From positions 62,001 through 126,000 of the forward strand of contig NZ_BBRN01000006.1 of assembly GCF_002090175.1 (NCBI RefSeq): a stretch of 64,000 nt of DNA, written 5' to 3'. The stretch is from Demequina sp. NBRC 110057. Its GTDB lineage: Bacteria > Actinomycetota > Actinomycetes > Actinomycetales > Demequinaceae. The notes under the pieces were generated by a model. The model worked only from the letters and a program-made list of their open reading frames with translations. It did not search any database and was not told where the DNA came from. Shown piece by piece: positions 7,658 to 16,117 of the stretch. A program made the position numbers and the translations under genes. Within the stretch, counting starts at the first letter, position 1. Each line of letters starts with the position of its first letter.

Positions 7658-9000
7658 GCGACACCCTGGAGACCCAGATCGACCTGTGGCGCGTCCACCT
7701 GGAGCGGCGAGCGGGCGTCGCCGCCGACGACGTGGACGAGCTCGAGGATCACCTGCGCGGCCACATCGAGACGCTATCCGCTGCCGGCCTCACCGACGAC
7801 GAGGCTTTCCTGGTGGCGGTCAAGCGCCTGGGGAGCCAGCAGGAGATCGCCCGCGAGTTCGCGCGCGAGAACTCCAAGCGCCTGTGGAAGCAGCTGGTCC
7901 TGGGCGACGAGACCGCCGCCCGCCCGGGTGCGCGCGAGAGCGTCTGGGCCGCCATCGTCTTCGGCGTCGTCGGCGGGCTGATCGTCCGCCTCCCCGTGTG
8001 GCTGGCGCCGGACACGGTGGACACCTCGTACTTCCTCCACCTGGGCCCGCTACTGTTCACCGCGGTCGTGGGCTACCTGCTGTGGAGGCACCGCCCCTCC
8101 ACCGCGGTGACGGTGGCGTCGCTCGCGCTCGTCGCGGCGAGCGCGGCGCTCGCGCATCTGTATCCGCTCGACGTCGATGGCGACGCGTTCGTCACCACCG
8201 CGCTTCACCTGCCCATCCTCGCGTGGCTCGCCGTCATGCTCGCCTATACGGGCGACCGCTGGCGCGACACCGACGGCCGCATGGACGCGGTGCGCTTTAC
8301 CGGCGAGTACGCGATCTACCTGGTGCTCCTCGGTCTCGGCGGCGGGGTCCTGATGGGCATCGTGGGCCTGGCATGCGGCGCCGCGGGACTCGACCCCGAG
8401 GCGTTCCTCGTCGAGTGGATGCTGCCGCTGGGCGCCGGCGGCGCGGCGGTGATCGCCGCGTGGCTGGTGGAGGCCAAGCAGTCCGTCATCGAGAACATGG
8501 CGCCGGTGCTCGCGAAGGTCTTCACGCCGCTGTTCGCCCTCGCGTTCGCGATCCTTCTCGTCGTGGTGCTCGCCTCGGGTGAGATCGCGGGGATCGAGCG
8601 CGAGCTGCTGCTGGTGTGCAACGCGATCCTCGTCATCGCCATCGGCCTGGTGCTGTACAGCCTCACCGCACGCGGGGCCGATGCCACCCCCACCTGGTTC
8701 GACCGGCTGCAGCTCGCGCTCGTGGCCGGCGCCCTGGCGCTCGACGCGCTCGCGCTGGTCAACGTCGCCATCCGCATCGGCGACGGAGGCTGGACCCTCA
8801 ACCGCGTGGTGATCCTGGGGCTGAACCTGCTGTTGCTTGCCAACCTTGCCGTCACGGCCTGGCTGCTCGTGCGGATCAACCGCGCGGCGCCCGGGTCGGC
8901 ACACCGGCTGGAACGCTGGCAGACGGGGCTGCTCCCCGCCTACGGGGCGTGGGCGCTCGTGGTGGTCGCGGTGCTTCCCGCGGTGTTCGGGACGGCCTGA
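7654..9000 (+). CDS. Multi-pass membrane protein with N-terminal permease-prefix domain
   Basis: A 448-residue protein whose first 75 residues form a soluble helical domain (ELEDHLRGHIETLSAAGLTDDEAFLVAVKRLGS) typical of the permease-prefix domain found beside PadR regulators. It is followed by about ten hydrophobic segments from residue 95 to the end. It is co-translated with padR through an ATGA overlap. Such PadR partners are thought to be membrane stress or transport proteins, but no substrate is known. There is no ATP-binding motif and no FtsX or MacB core. It is convergent with the siderophore-interacting protein gene, three bases apart. Confidence 0.75.
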   Translation: MSDTLETQIDLWRVHLERRAGVAADDVDELEDHLRGHIETLSAAGLTDDEAFLVAVKRLGSQQEIAREFARENSKRLWKQLVLGDETAARPGARESVWAAIVFGVVGGLIVRLPVWLAPDTVDTSYFLHLGPLLFTAVVGYLLWRHRPSTAVTVASLALVAASAALAHLYPLDVDGDAFVTTALHLPILAWLAVMLAYTGDRWRDTDGRMDAVRFTGEYAIYLVLLGLGGGVLMGIVGLACGAAGLDPEAFLVEWMLPLGAGGAAVIAAWLVEAKQSVIENMAPVLAKVFTPLFALAFAILLVVVLASGEIAGIERELLLVCNAILVIAIGLVLYSLTARGADATPTWFDRLQLALVAGALALDALALVNVAIRIGDGGWTLNRVVILGLNLLLLANLAVTAWLLVRINRAAPGSAHRLERWQTGLLPAYGAWALVVVAVLPAVFGTA

Positions 9001-9003
9001 GGC

Positions 9004-9771
9004 TCAGGCGTCCTGCTCGGCCTCCATCTGGGCCACGAACTCGCGCTTGGACGACTGCCAGCCGTCCTCGTTCATGCCGGTGCGCCAGTACCCGGAGATC
9101 GACACGTTCTCGCGGGGCACGCCCAGCACGTTGAAGAGGTGGTGGCGCAGCGGCTTGATCATGTCGGCGTTGCCGTGCACGAAGGCCTCGACGTCACCCT
9201 GGGGCAGGGTCGCCGTCTCGACCGCGTAGGTGAGCGCCTCGCCGTAGCCCATGCCGTGCTCGTCGCGGTGGATCCAGTGCACGGCGACGTCGTCGGTGAG
9301 GGTGAGGGACTGACGGTCGGCGGCCGTGCCCACCTCGAGGAACACCTCGGCGCGCGCGCCGGCGGGAAGCACATCGAGCGCGGCGGCGACCGCGGGAAGC
9401 GCGGATTCGTCTCCCACCAGCAGGTGGATGTCGGCACCCGCGCGGGGCGCCCAGCCGCCGCCGGGGCCCATGAAAGAGATCTCCTCGCCCGGCTGCACCC
9501 GCGCTGCCCAGGGACCCGCGAGTCCCTCGTCGCCGTGGATGACGAAGTCGAGCGCCATCTCACCCGCCTCGGCGTCGAACCAGCGGACCGTGTACGTGCG
9601 CGTCACGTCGCCGAACTTGATCTTGATGTAGTGGTCCGTGAGTGCCAGGGGGCCGATGTCCTTGAGCGCCTCCGAGCCGACGATGACACGCACCATCGAC
9701 GGGCTGAGTCGCTCGGTGCGGAGCACGGTCGCGGTGCGGACGGGGCGCGGGGGACGGTTCTGAGGCTTCAT
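9004..9771 (-). CDS. Siderophore-interacting protein (flavin-dependent ferric-siderophore reductase)
   Basis: A 255-residue protein of the ViuB/SIP family, which releases iron from imported ferric siderophores by reduction in the cytoplasm. The FAD-binding half carries RTYTVRWFDAEAGEMALDFVIHGDEGLAGPW, whose RxYTxR motif binds the flavin. The NAD(P)H-binding half includes LLVGDESALPAVAAAL and ends in the family's GYWRTGMNED segment. Upstream, TATACT (9785-9780) lies eight bases before ATG, so the transcript is probably leaderless. A short inverted repeat ACGCA-4-TGCGT lies between -35 and -10, a candidate operator; it does not resemble the DtxR/IdeR iron box. No siderophore import or synthesis gene is nearby. 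Confidence 0.88.
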   Translation of the reverse strand: MKPQNRPPRPVRTATVLRTERLSPSMVRVIVGSEALKDIGPLALTDHYIKIKFGDVTRTYTVRWFDAEAGEMALDFVIHGDEGLAGPWAARVQPGEEISFMGPGGGWAPRAGADIHLLVGDESALPAVAAALDVLPAGARAEVFLEVGTAADRQSLTLTDDVAVHWIHRDEHGMGYGEALTYAVETATLPQGDVEAFVHGNADMIKPLRHHLFNVLGVPRENVSISGYWRTGMNEDGWQSSKREFVAQMEAEQDA

Positions 9772-9779
9772 CGCTCGTC

Positions 9780-9808
9780 AGTATATGCACACGCAGTGTT
9801 GCGTAAAT
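9780..9808 (-). promoter_or_regulatory. Leaderless promoter with inverted repeat in the spacer
   Basis: Minus strand: ATTTAC (9808-9803), 17 bases, TATACT (9785-9780). ACGCA (9791-9795) and TGCGT (9800-9804) form an inverted repeat inside the spacer, where a repressor would exclude RNA polymerase. Confidence 0.5.
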
Positions 9809-9832
9809 ACCCTCGGCCGATGCGGGAGCCGA

Positions 9833-10234
9833 CTACTCGCCGAGGGTCGCCATCGCCACGATCACCAGGGCGCCTCCCACCAACGGCGGGAGGGACATCA
9901 GCGCGGCGAAGCGCGCTCCCCCCGGGCCGTCCGCCACCAGCCTTGCCGCCGCGAGCCCGACCACTCCGACGAGCGCGAACACCATGCCCCCAATCCACAG
10001 AGCGCCCATATAAATAGCGGGAGGCGCGGGCTGCGACGCGAGGAACCACGCGAAGGCGAAGGCCGGCACATGCGCCAGAGGCGCGGCCGCGAGCCGCCAG
10101 CGGTACGCATGGAGCCCCTCGCGCCACCCGCCTTTCCCGGCACTCGCGAACGCCACCGCGGCCGCGCCGGCGTAGAGCACAGCACTCGCGACCACGATGC
10201 CGGCGACGAGCGCCGCGAGCGCCTGATCACTCAA
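9833..10234 (-). CDS. Small four-helix membrane protein, unknown
   Basis: A 133-residue protein with four hydrophobic segments (about residues 6-30, 48-66, 75-97 and 110-130) and few charges. I do not recognise the family. The start is a TTG at 10234 that overlaps the stop of the upstream methyltransferase gene (TTGA), so the two are translationally coupled and probably one operon. The function cannot be inferred; coupling to an rRNA methyltransferase may only reflect gene packing. Confidence 0.6.
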   Translation of the reverse strand: MSDQALAALVAGIVVASAVLYAGAAAVAFASAGKGGWREGLHAYRWRLAAAPLAHVPAFAFAWFLASQPAPPAIYMGALWIGGMVFALVGVVGLAAARLVADGPGGARFAALMSLPPLVGGALVIVAMATLGE

Positions 10235-11067
10235 CGGTGCTCACCCGGCGCCACGAGCGTCTCGACCCGCACGGCGAGCGTCGCGTCGCGCGGGCCCAGG
10301 TCCGCGAGCGCCTCGACGCTCACGTGATGGGCGTTGGGGCCCATCGCGAGCACGTCGCGCGCCGCCTCCGCGGTGAGCGCCAGGGGCGCGACCACGTCCT
10401 CGCGCGCCACCCGCTCCCAGGCGGGGAACTGGGCGGCAAGGCGTTCCGACTTTCCCTCGTGCACGTGCACGCCGTCGACCGCCTCGACCAGCTCGGACAA
10501 GTGTTCGGGAAGGGGCGTCACCACCACGAGCACCCCGCCGGGGGCCACGATGCGGGAGATCTCGGACGGCACTCGCGGGCCGAACACCGACAGCACCACG
10601 TCCACGGCGCCGTCAACGATCGGCAGGGGCCGCAGCGCGTCGCCCCCGATCGCCACGCAGCGCTCGTGCGCCCGCGCGGCGCGCTTCAGCGCCGGAGTGG
10701 ACAGGTCGAGGCACACCCCGTCCCAGCCGGGCAGGGCGTCGAGCGCGGCCGCGGCGTAGTAGCCAGTGCCGCCGGCGAGGTCGAGGAACAGGCCGTCGTC
10801 GGCGGCGACGGCACTCACGGCGGCCGCCGCGGCATCGGCCACCGGGGCGTACCAACCCGCGGACTGAAGCCGCTCGCGGGCGGCGACCATGTCGACGGTG
10901 TCGGCGTTGAGCGAGCGCCCGTGCCCCGCGCGCAGCGTGACGTACCCCTGGCGCGCGCGGTCGAACGTGTGGCCCGCGCCGCAGCGCAGGCCCGATGCCA
11001 CCTGGGCGACCGAGGCGGCGCACACGGGGCAGCGCAGGGCGGCGAGGGTGCGGGCGGGCCAGTCCAT
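10231..11067 (-). CDS. RlmA-type 23S rRNA (guanine) methyltransferase
   Basis: A 278-residue SAM-dependent methyltransferase. It begins with a zinc-finger like that of E. coli RlmA: CPVC near residue 13 and CGAGH near residue 30, followed by FDRARQGYVTL. The SAM-binding Rossmann core has FLDLAGGTGYYAAAAL and VDVVLSVFGPR. In Gram-positive bacteria the RlmA(II)/TlrB branch methylates G748 in 23S rRNA and can affect tylosin-type macrolide binding; which guanine this one modifies is inferred only from that lineage. The start at 11067 is set by TAGGCT (11080-11075) seven bases upstream, a leaderless layout. The TAG of that box is also the stop codon of the TetR gene. Confidence 0.85.
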   Translation of the reverse strand: MDWPARTLAALRCPVCAASVAQVASGLRCGAGHTFDRARQGYVTLRAGHGRSLNADTVDMVAARERLQSAGWYAPVADAAAAAVSAVAADDGLFLDLAGGTGYYAAAALDALPGWDGVCLDLSTPALKRAARAHERCVAIGGDALRPLPIVDGAVDVVLSVFGPRVPSEISRIVAPGGVLVVVTPLPEHLSELVEAVDGVHVHEGKSERLAAQFPAWERVAREDVVAPLALTAEAARDVLAMGPNAHHVSVEALADLGPRDATLAVRVETLVAPGEHR

Positions 11068-11074
11068 GCGCACG

Positions 11075-11080
11075 AGCCTA
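11075..11080 (-). promoter_or_regulatory. Leaderless -10 element TAGGCT overlapping the tetR stop codon
   Basis: TAGGCT on the minus strand is seven bases before ATG at 11067. Its first three bases (11080-11078) are the TAG stop of the upstream TetR gene, so the promoter is built into the end of that gene. Confidence 0.55.
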
Positions 11081-11635
11081 GGTGCGACCGGCCCCCAGCA
11101 GGGCATCGGCCGTCGCCGCCCACTCCGCGAGCAGGTCGAACCCGTCCGGGTCGCGCAGGTAATGCAGCTGGAGCCCGTCCATCGCGGCGAACACGCGCCG
11201 CGCGAGCCCCGCCGCATCGGGCCCGGGGAGCATCGCGGCGAGTCCGTGCGTGAGGCGGTCCGCGCGCTCGCGGAAGTACAGGTGGCCCGGGTGAGCGGGG
11301 TCAAGCGCGTCGGCCTCGACCGCGGCGAACAACAGCGCCGCGCGAGGCCGGGCGACGATGTTCGCGACCGTCGCGTCCAGCAGCGCGCGCACGTGCGCGG
11401 GCCCCGCACCCCCCCAGTCCAGGCCTGCGTCGTCGCGCTCGTCGCGGCGCTGGACCAGCGCCACCAGCAGCGTGGGCATGTCGGGGAAGTAATGGAGCAG
11501 GCCCGGGGTCGACATCTCGCAGCGGCGCGCGAGCTCCGCCATGGTGAGCCCGCGGTGCCCCTCGGCGTCGGTGATCGCCATCGCGGTGTCGAGGATGCGC
11601 GCACGGCGCTCCTCGGGCGCGAGTCTCGTCGCCAT
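11078..11635 (-). CDS. TetR family transcriptional regulator
   Basis: A 185-residue repressor. The helix-turn-helix spans residues 12-58: ILDTAMAITDAEGHRGLTM, then ELARRCEMSTPGLLHYFPDMPTLL. The C-terminal ligand domain holds RAALLFAAVEADALDPAHPGH and a closing AAMDGLQLHYLRDPDGFDL helix pair. ATG at 11635 is chosen over an upstream in-frame codon because AAAGGGG precedes it. It is divergent from a GH3 glycosidase, with a perfect 8-base inverted repeat in between, so it very likely controls itself and the glycosidase. The inducer is unknown; a sugar or glycoside product is a reasonable guess from the neighbour. Confidence 0.9.
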   Translation of the reverse strand: MATRLAPEERRARILDTAMAITDAEGHRGLTMAELARRCEMSTPGLLHYFPDMPTLLVALVQRRDERDDAGLDWGGAGPAHVRALLDATVANIVARPRAALLFAAVEADALDPAHPGHLYFRERADRLTHGLAAMLPGPDAAGLARRVFAAMDGLQLHYLRDPDGFDLLAEWAATADALLGAGRT

Positions 11636-11664
11636 CACCGCCCCTTTCCTCTCCCGGCAGAACC

Positions 11665-11696
11665 TTGCTAGCATCTTATCTAAGTCGCTTAGATAA
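11665..11696 (+). promoter_or_regulatory. Promoter and TetR operator upstream of the GH3 gene
   Basis: TTGCTA (11665-11670), 18 bases, TTAGAT (11689-11694) is the likely promoter of the GH3 gene. A perfect inverted repeat TTATCTAA (11676-11683), 5 bases, TTAGATAA (11689-11696) covers its -10 region. Its size (21 bases) and placement are typical of TetR operators. Confidence 0.7.
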
Positions 11697-11742
11697 CGCG
11701 CGGGCATCGTCGCCCACGCGCCAGGACGCGCTAGGAGATCCC

Positions 11743-14151
11743 ATGACCGACCTCGCCCCCGGTGTCACGCAGCAGGCGCTCGACATCGCCTCCCGCCTCA
11801 CGCGCGCCGAGAAGGTCCGCCTCACGTCCGGCAGCGACTTCTGGCACTCCGAGCCGCTGGAGCGCGAGGGAGTCACCGCCTTCATGCTCACCGACGGCCC
11901 CCACGGCCTGCGCAAGCAGACCGGCGAGACCGACCACGTGGGCCTCAACTCGTCGGTGCCCGCCACGTGCTTCCCCACCGCATCGGCCCTGGGCGCCACC
12001 TGGGACACCGAACTCCTCGAGGAGGTGGGCCACGCGCTGGGCCGCGAGTGCCGCGCCGAAGAGGTGGGCGTCCTGCTAGGCCCCGGCCTCAACATCAAGC
12101 GCCACCCCGGCGGCGGCCGCTCCTTCGAGTACTTCTCCGAGGACCCGCTCGTGTCGGGCAAGGCGGCCGCGGCGCTCGTGCGCGGCATCCAGGCCGAGGG
12201 CGTGGGCGCGTGCCTCAAGCACTTCGCGGCTAACAACCAGGAGTCCAACCGCATGCGCGTCGACACCATCGTCGACGAGCGCACGCTGCGCGAGATCTAC
12301 CTCACGGGCTTCGAGATCGCCGTGACCGAGGCACAGCCGTGGACGGTCATGTGCGCCTACAACCTGGTGAACGGCGTGCACGCGGGCGAGCACCGCGAGC
12401 TGCTAACCACCATCCTGCGCGACGAGTGGGGCTTCGACGGCCTGGTCATGACCGACTGGATCGCCACCCACGATCGCGCCGCGGGCATCCACGCCGGGCT
12501 CGACCTCGAGATGCCGTCGAGCCACGGCGCCTGGGACAAGGCGGTGGACGATGCGGTGGATGCCGGCACCCTGTCCGGCACCGACCTCGACGTGGCCTGC
12601 GCCCGCGTCATCACCCTGGCGCTCAAGGTCGCGGCCGAGCGCGCCTCGTGCACCGCTGTGGACGTCGAGGCGGCCCACGACGCCCACCACGCGCTCGCAC
12701 GCCGCGTTGCCGCCGCCGGCGCGACGCTGCTCACCAACGACGGCACGCTCCCCCTGGCCCCGGCGGGACGCCTCGCGCTCATCGGCGCGTTCGCCGAGAC
12801 CCCGCGCTTCCAGGGCGGCGGCTCCGCGCTCGTCAACCCCACGCGCCTCGACACTGTCCTCGAGACCCTCACCGCGCGGCTGGGCAACGGCGGCGAGGTC
12901 GCCTACTCCCCCGGCTACGACGCCGCGACCGGTGAGGCGACCGACGCCCAGCTCGCCGAGGCGCTCGCCACCGCCGAGGGCGCCGACGCGGTCGTCCTGA
13001 TGGTGGGCCTGCCGCTGTCCTACGAGTCCGAGGGCTACGACCGCGATCACCTGCAGATCCCCCCGGCCCACACGCGCCTCATCCAGGCGCTCACCGCTCG
13101 CCACGACCGCGTGGTGGTGGTGAACGTGGGCGGCGCTCCGGTCGAGATGCCGTGGGCGGGGGCCCCGAACGCCATCCTCCAGGCCTACCTGGGCGGTCAG
13201 GCCGGCGGCGGCGCGATCACCGACATCCTGGTGGGCGACGCCGAGCCCGGCGGACGCCTTGCCGAGTCCTTCCCCGTCTCCGTCACCGACCTCGCGAGCC
13301 ACGCGAACTTCGCCTCGCACCCCACGCAGGTCCAGTACCGCGAGACGCTCTACGTGGGCTACCGCTTCCACGACACCTTCTCCGTGCCCGCCCGCTTCTC
13401 CTTCGGCCACGGCCTGTCGTACACGTCGTTCGAGGTGGGCGAGGCCAAGGTCACCGGCCGCGGCCACGACCGTAAGGTCACCGTGCCGGTCACCAACACC
13501 GGCGAGCGCGCCGGATCGACGGTGGTGCAGGTCTACGTCCACGACGTCGAGTCGACACTTCACCGCCCCGAGCAGGAGCTGCGCGGCTTCGTGAAGGTCC
13601 GCCTCGAGCCCGGACAGACGGCCGATGCGGTGGTCGCCCTGGGCGAGCGCGCCTGGGCGGTGTGGGACACCGCCGCGCATGGCTGGGTGGTCGAGCCCGG
13701 TGAGTTCGAGATCCGCGTGGGGCTGTCGTCCACCGACATCCGCTCGCGTACCACGGTGCGACTGGCCAAGGGCGGCGAGGTGACCGCCACGGTGTCCCCA
13801 GCATCGGCCCTCGCCACGGACACCGAGTTCGCGGCGCTGCTGGGCCGCGCCCTCCCCGAGCCGCGCCCCCTGTTCCCCTTCCACTACGACTCGACCATCG
13901 CCGACCTGTCGCAGACCGCCGGCGGGCGCCTGCTGGAGAAGATCCTGGTGGGCCAGGTCATGAAGGCCTTCGGCGGCAACGATGAGGACACCGCCGAGAC
14001 CCGCCAGATGATGGAGGCCTTCATGCGTCACATGCCGCTGCGCGCGCTCGCGATGTCCTCGGAGGGCAAGGTGTCGCTCGCGAACCTCGACCGGCTGATC
14101 GCGGTCCTCAACGCGACGGCGCTGAAGGCGAGGCGGTCCGCTCGCGGCTGA
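11743..14151 (+). CDS. Glycoside hydrolase family 3 (beta-glucosidase type)
   Basis: An 802-residue enzyme without a signal peptide, so it should act on imported oligosaccharides or glycosides in the cytoplasm. The GH3 barrel runs to about residue 300 with LGPGLNIKRHPGGGRSFEYFSEDP, KHFAANNQESNR and the nucleophile Asp238 in LVMTDW. The second alpha/beta domain holds LLTNDGTLPL and a GGGSALVNP loop, and a fibronectin-III-like domain follows RFSFGHGLSYTSFE. About 110 extra C-terminal residues follow that domain. AGGAGA lies before ATG 11743. The family removes terminal beta-D-glucosyl or related sugars with retention. The gene is controlled, by position, by the divergent TetR repressor. Confidence 0.93.
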   Translation: MTDLAPGVTQQALDIASRLTRAEKVRLTSGSDFWHSEPLEREGVTAFMLTDGPHGLRKQTGETDHVGLNSSVPATCFPTASALGATWDTELLEEVGHALGRECRAEEVGVLLGPGLNIKRHPGGGRSFEYFSEDPLVSGKAAAALVRGIQAEGVGACLKHFAANNQESNRMRVDTIVDERTLREIYLTGFEIAVTEAQPWTVMCAYNLVNGVHAGEHRELLTTILRDEWGFDGLVMTDWIATHDRAAGIHAGLDLEMPSSHGAWDKAVDDAVDAGTLSGTDLDVACARVITLALKVAAERASCTAVDVEAAHDAHHALARRVAAAGATLLTNDGTLPLAPAGRLALIGAFAETPRFQGGGSALVNPTRLDTVLETLTARLGNGGEVAYSPGYDAATGEATDAQLAEALATAEGADAVVLMVGLPLSYESEGYDRDHLQIPPAHTRLIQALTARHDRVVVVNVGGAPVEMPWAGAPNAILQAYLGGQAGGGAITDILVGDAEPGGRLAESFPVSVTDLASHANFASHPTQVQYRETLYVGYRFHDTFSVPARFSFGHGLSYTSFEVGEAKVTGRGHDRKVTVPVTNTGERAGSTVVQVYVHDVESTLHRPEQELRGFVKVRLEPGQTADAVVALGERAWAVWDTAAHGWVVEPGEFEIRVGLSSTDIRSRTTVRLAKGGEVTATVSPASALATDTEFAALLGRALPEPRPLFPFHYDSTIADLSQTAGGRLLEKILVGQVMKAFGGNDEDTAETRQMMEAFMRHMPLRALAMSSEGKVSLANLDRLIAVLNATALKARRSARG

Positions 14152-14211
14152 CCTCGGGAATGCGCGGCGGCATCCCGGCGTCGTGACAGGCATGACTCGC
14201 GCGGACGCCTC

Positions 14212-15402
14212 ATGACGGCCCTCACACGGCGCCTCGGCGCGCACGGCACCGACGAGGACCACCGCGTCACCACGATGGAGCTGCTGTTCGACGTGGTCTA
14301 CGTGTTCGCGTTCGTGCAGGTCACGACGTGGATCGCACAGGAGCACACGTGGCGGGCCACCGGCGAGGGGCTGCTCATCCTCGCAGTGCTGTGGTGGGTG
14401 TGGGTGGTGTGGGGCTGGCTCGGCAACGTCGTGCGCGCCGACCGCGGGCTGCCGCTGTTCGGGTTCATCGTCGCGCTCGTGTCCGTGTTCGGCATCGCCA
14501 TGACCATCGACGGCATCTGGGAGGCGGAGGGCGGGGCGCTCGAGCCGCTCGCCTTCTCGATCCTCTATCTCGTGATCCGCGTGGTGCACTCGGCGGTTTA
14601 CCTGTGGGCCGCGCGCGGGGACGCGCGCCTCACCCGCCAGATCTGGCTCAGCACCGCCGCCTGGATCCCCGCCGCCATGCTGCTCGTCGCAGGCGCCCTC
14701 CTTCCCCCCGAGCAGCGCCTGTGGTGGTGGGCAGGCACCGTCGCGCTCGAGGCCCTCGCCACCTGGGTGCTATCCGTGCGCGGGCCCGGCTGGCGGGTCC
14801 AGTCGGGTTCCCACTTTTCCGAGCGCTTCGACCTCGTCATGATCCTGGCGCTGGGCGAGTCAGTCCTGTCGCTGGGGATCACGGTCGCCAAGCTCGACCT
14901 CACCGCGGAGATCCTCGCCGTGGGGCTCCTGGGCGTGCTCGTGTCCATCTCCCTGTGGTGGCCGTACTTCAAGGGAGTGGGCCCCGCCGTCGAGCAGGCG
15001 TTGCACGACGCCGACGACGACCGCAAGCCAGACATCGCGCGCGACGCCTACACGTACATGCACCTGCCGCTCGTGGCGGGGATCATCCTCGTGGCCGCCG
15101 GGCTCGAGGAGGGAGTGATGGCGCGGGCAGGCGAGGACGTGTCGGAGGAGTCGGCGGTGTTCATCGCCGGCGGCGCCGCGCTCTTCGCCCTGGGCGCCGC
15201 GGTCATCATGCGCCTCGTGGGAGGCGCATGGGGGTGGCTCGCGGTCTCGGCCGTCTTCTTCGCGGCGGCCGCCTTCTGGCTGCCGCTGCTGGACCCCACG
15301 GTGGCGATCGTCGCGGCGATCGTGGTCCTCGCGTTCGTCGCCTGGCGCACCCCCGCCGCCAGGTTCGGCGACACCGTCGTCGTGGAGGGCAACGGGGACT
15401 GA
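14212..15402 (+). CDS. LtrA family membrane protein (low temperature requirement protein A)
   Basis: A 396-residue protein with about twelve hydrophobic segments. The N-terminus carries the LtrA signature VTTMELLFDVVYVFAFVQVTTWI, and SERFDLVMILALGESVLSLGI is the second conserved block of the family. LtrA was named for a Listeria gene needed for growth in the cold, but the biochemical role is unknown. It is separated by 60 bases from the GH3 gene and followed closely by the Pr6Pr-type gene, which has its own leaderless promoter. No good ribosome-binding site is visible before ATG 14212. Confidence 0.85.
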   Translation: MTALTRRLGAHGTDEDHRVTTMELLFDVVYVFAFVQVTTWIAQEHTWRATGEGLLILAVLWWVWVVWGWLGNVVRADRGLPLFGFIVALVSVFGIAMTIDGIWEAEGGALEPLAFSILYLVIRVVHSAVYLWAARGDARLTRQIWLSTAAWIPAAMLLVAGALLPPEQRLWWWAGTVALEALATWVLSVRGPGWRVQSGSHFSERFDLVMILALGESVLSLGITVAKLDLTAEILAVGLLGVLVSISLWWPYFKGVGPAVEQALHDADDDRKPDIARDAYTYMHLPLVAGIILVAAGLEEGVMARAGEDVSEESAVFIAGGAALFALGAAVIMRLVGGAWGWLAVSAVFFAAAAFWLPLLDPTVAIVAAIVVLAFVAWRTPAARFGDTVVVEGNGD

Positions 15403-15433
15403 GACACGGCATCGGCCCCCTAGCATGAGCCGC

Positions 15434-16060
15434 ATGACGACGACCGTCCGCGCCTGGCGCGTGGCCATGCCGCTCGCAACGGCCATCGCCATCGCGAGCC
15501 TCGTGATCGACGGGGTCTCCCACGGCGACTTCGTGTTCTGGGACTTCTTCGGCTACTTCACCATCCAGAGCAACATCATCGGCATCGCCGCGCTGCTCAT
15601 CGCGCTGCCCTTCACCGGCCGCGAGCGCCCCTCCTGGGTGGAGTGGGTGAGGGTGAGCGCCGCGACCTACATGGTGATCGTGGTGGTGTTCTTCTGGTGG
15701 CTGCTGTTCCCCACCATGGAGGGCGGGCCGTCGTGGGAGGACCTGGTGCTTCACCTCGCCTCCGGCATCGTCCTGGTGGCCGACTGGCTCGTGGAGGGTC
15801 CGCGCCGTCGCCTCCCGATGCGTCACCTCGGACTGTGCATGATCTACCCCGCCGTGTGGCTCACCGTGGTGTTGGTGCGGGGCGCGACCGACGGCTGGGT
15901 GCCGTACTTCTTCCTCGATCCCGACGACGGCTACGGGCCAGTGGCGACGATGATCGCTGTCATCGTGGCGGCCGGGCTCGGCATCTGCGCGGCCCTCATC
16001 GGGCTCGCTTCTTGGCGCGTCGCGACGCCATCACACGACGTATCGGGCGCAGTGGACTAA
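15434..16060 (+). CDS. Pr6Pr-type six-helix membrane protein
   Basis: A 208-residue protein with six hydrophobic segments and the family's conserved aromatic/polar face: FWDFFGYFTIQSNIIG, VVFFWWLLFP, VLHLASGIVLVADWL and CMIYPAVWLTVVLVRG. The role of this family is not known. The start at 15434 is preferred to the ATG nine bases upstream because TAGCAT (15421-15426) sits seven bases before it and the upstream ATG overlaps that box; the transcript is then leaderless. Confidence 0.75.
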   Translation: MTTTVRAWRVAMPLATAIAIASLVIDGVSHGDFVFWDFFGYFTIQSNIIGIAALLIALPFTGRERPSWVEWVRVSAATYMVIVVVFFWWLLFPTMEGGPSWEDLVLHLASGIVLVADWLVEGPRRRLPMRHLGLCMIYPAVWLTVVLVRGATDGWVPYFFLDPDDGYGPVATMIAVIVAAGLGICAALIGLASWRVATPSHDVSGAVD

Positions 16061-16074
16061 TTTGGGCCTCAGAT

Positions 16075-16117
16075 AAGGAGGCAGCCGCATCGGCCAACCC
16101 CCGATGCGGCGGACACC
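16075..16117 (+). promoter_or_regulatory. Shine-Dalgarno sequence separated from its start codon by a perfect hairpin
   Basis: AAGGAGG at 16075-16081 is a near-ideal ribosome-binding site, but ATG is at 16118, 36 bases away. Between them GCCGCATCGG (16084-16093) and CCGATGCGGC (16101-16110) form a perfect 10-pair stem with a 7-base loop. If the hairpin folds, the effective spacing is 9 bases. The stem is built from the nonamer that is repeated all over this window. A five-codon frame starting at ATG 16104 ends in a TGA that overlaps the 16118 ATG, an alternative coupling route. Confidence 0.65.

Noticed and set aside
9791-9804. ACGCA-4-TGCGT as an iron (DtxR/IdeR) box before the siderophore-interacting gene
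   Set aside because: It does not resemble the TTAGGTTAGnCTAACCTAA-type iron box; kept only as an unnamed inverted repeat in the promoter spacer.
12403-14589. A 728-codon minus-strand open frame opposite the GH3 gene
   Set aside because: GH3 motifs on the plus strand are complete; the antisense product has no domain and a composition typical of shadow frames.
16084-16110. Hairpin upstream of the BCCT gene as a terminator or riboswitch
   Set aside because: It has no T tract, lies after the ribosome-binding site rather than before it, and is only one small stem; no known riboswitch consensus fits.
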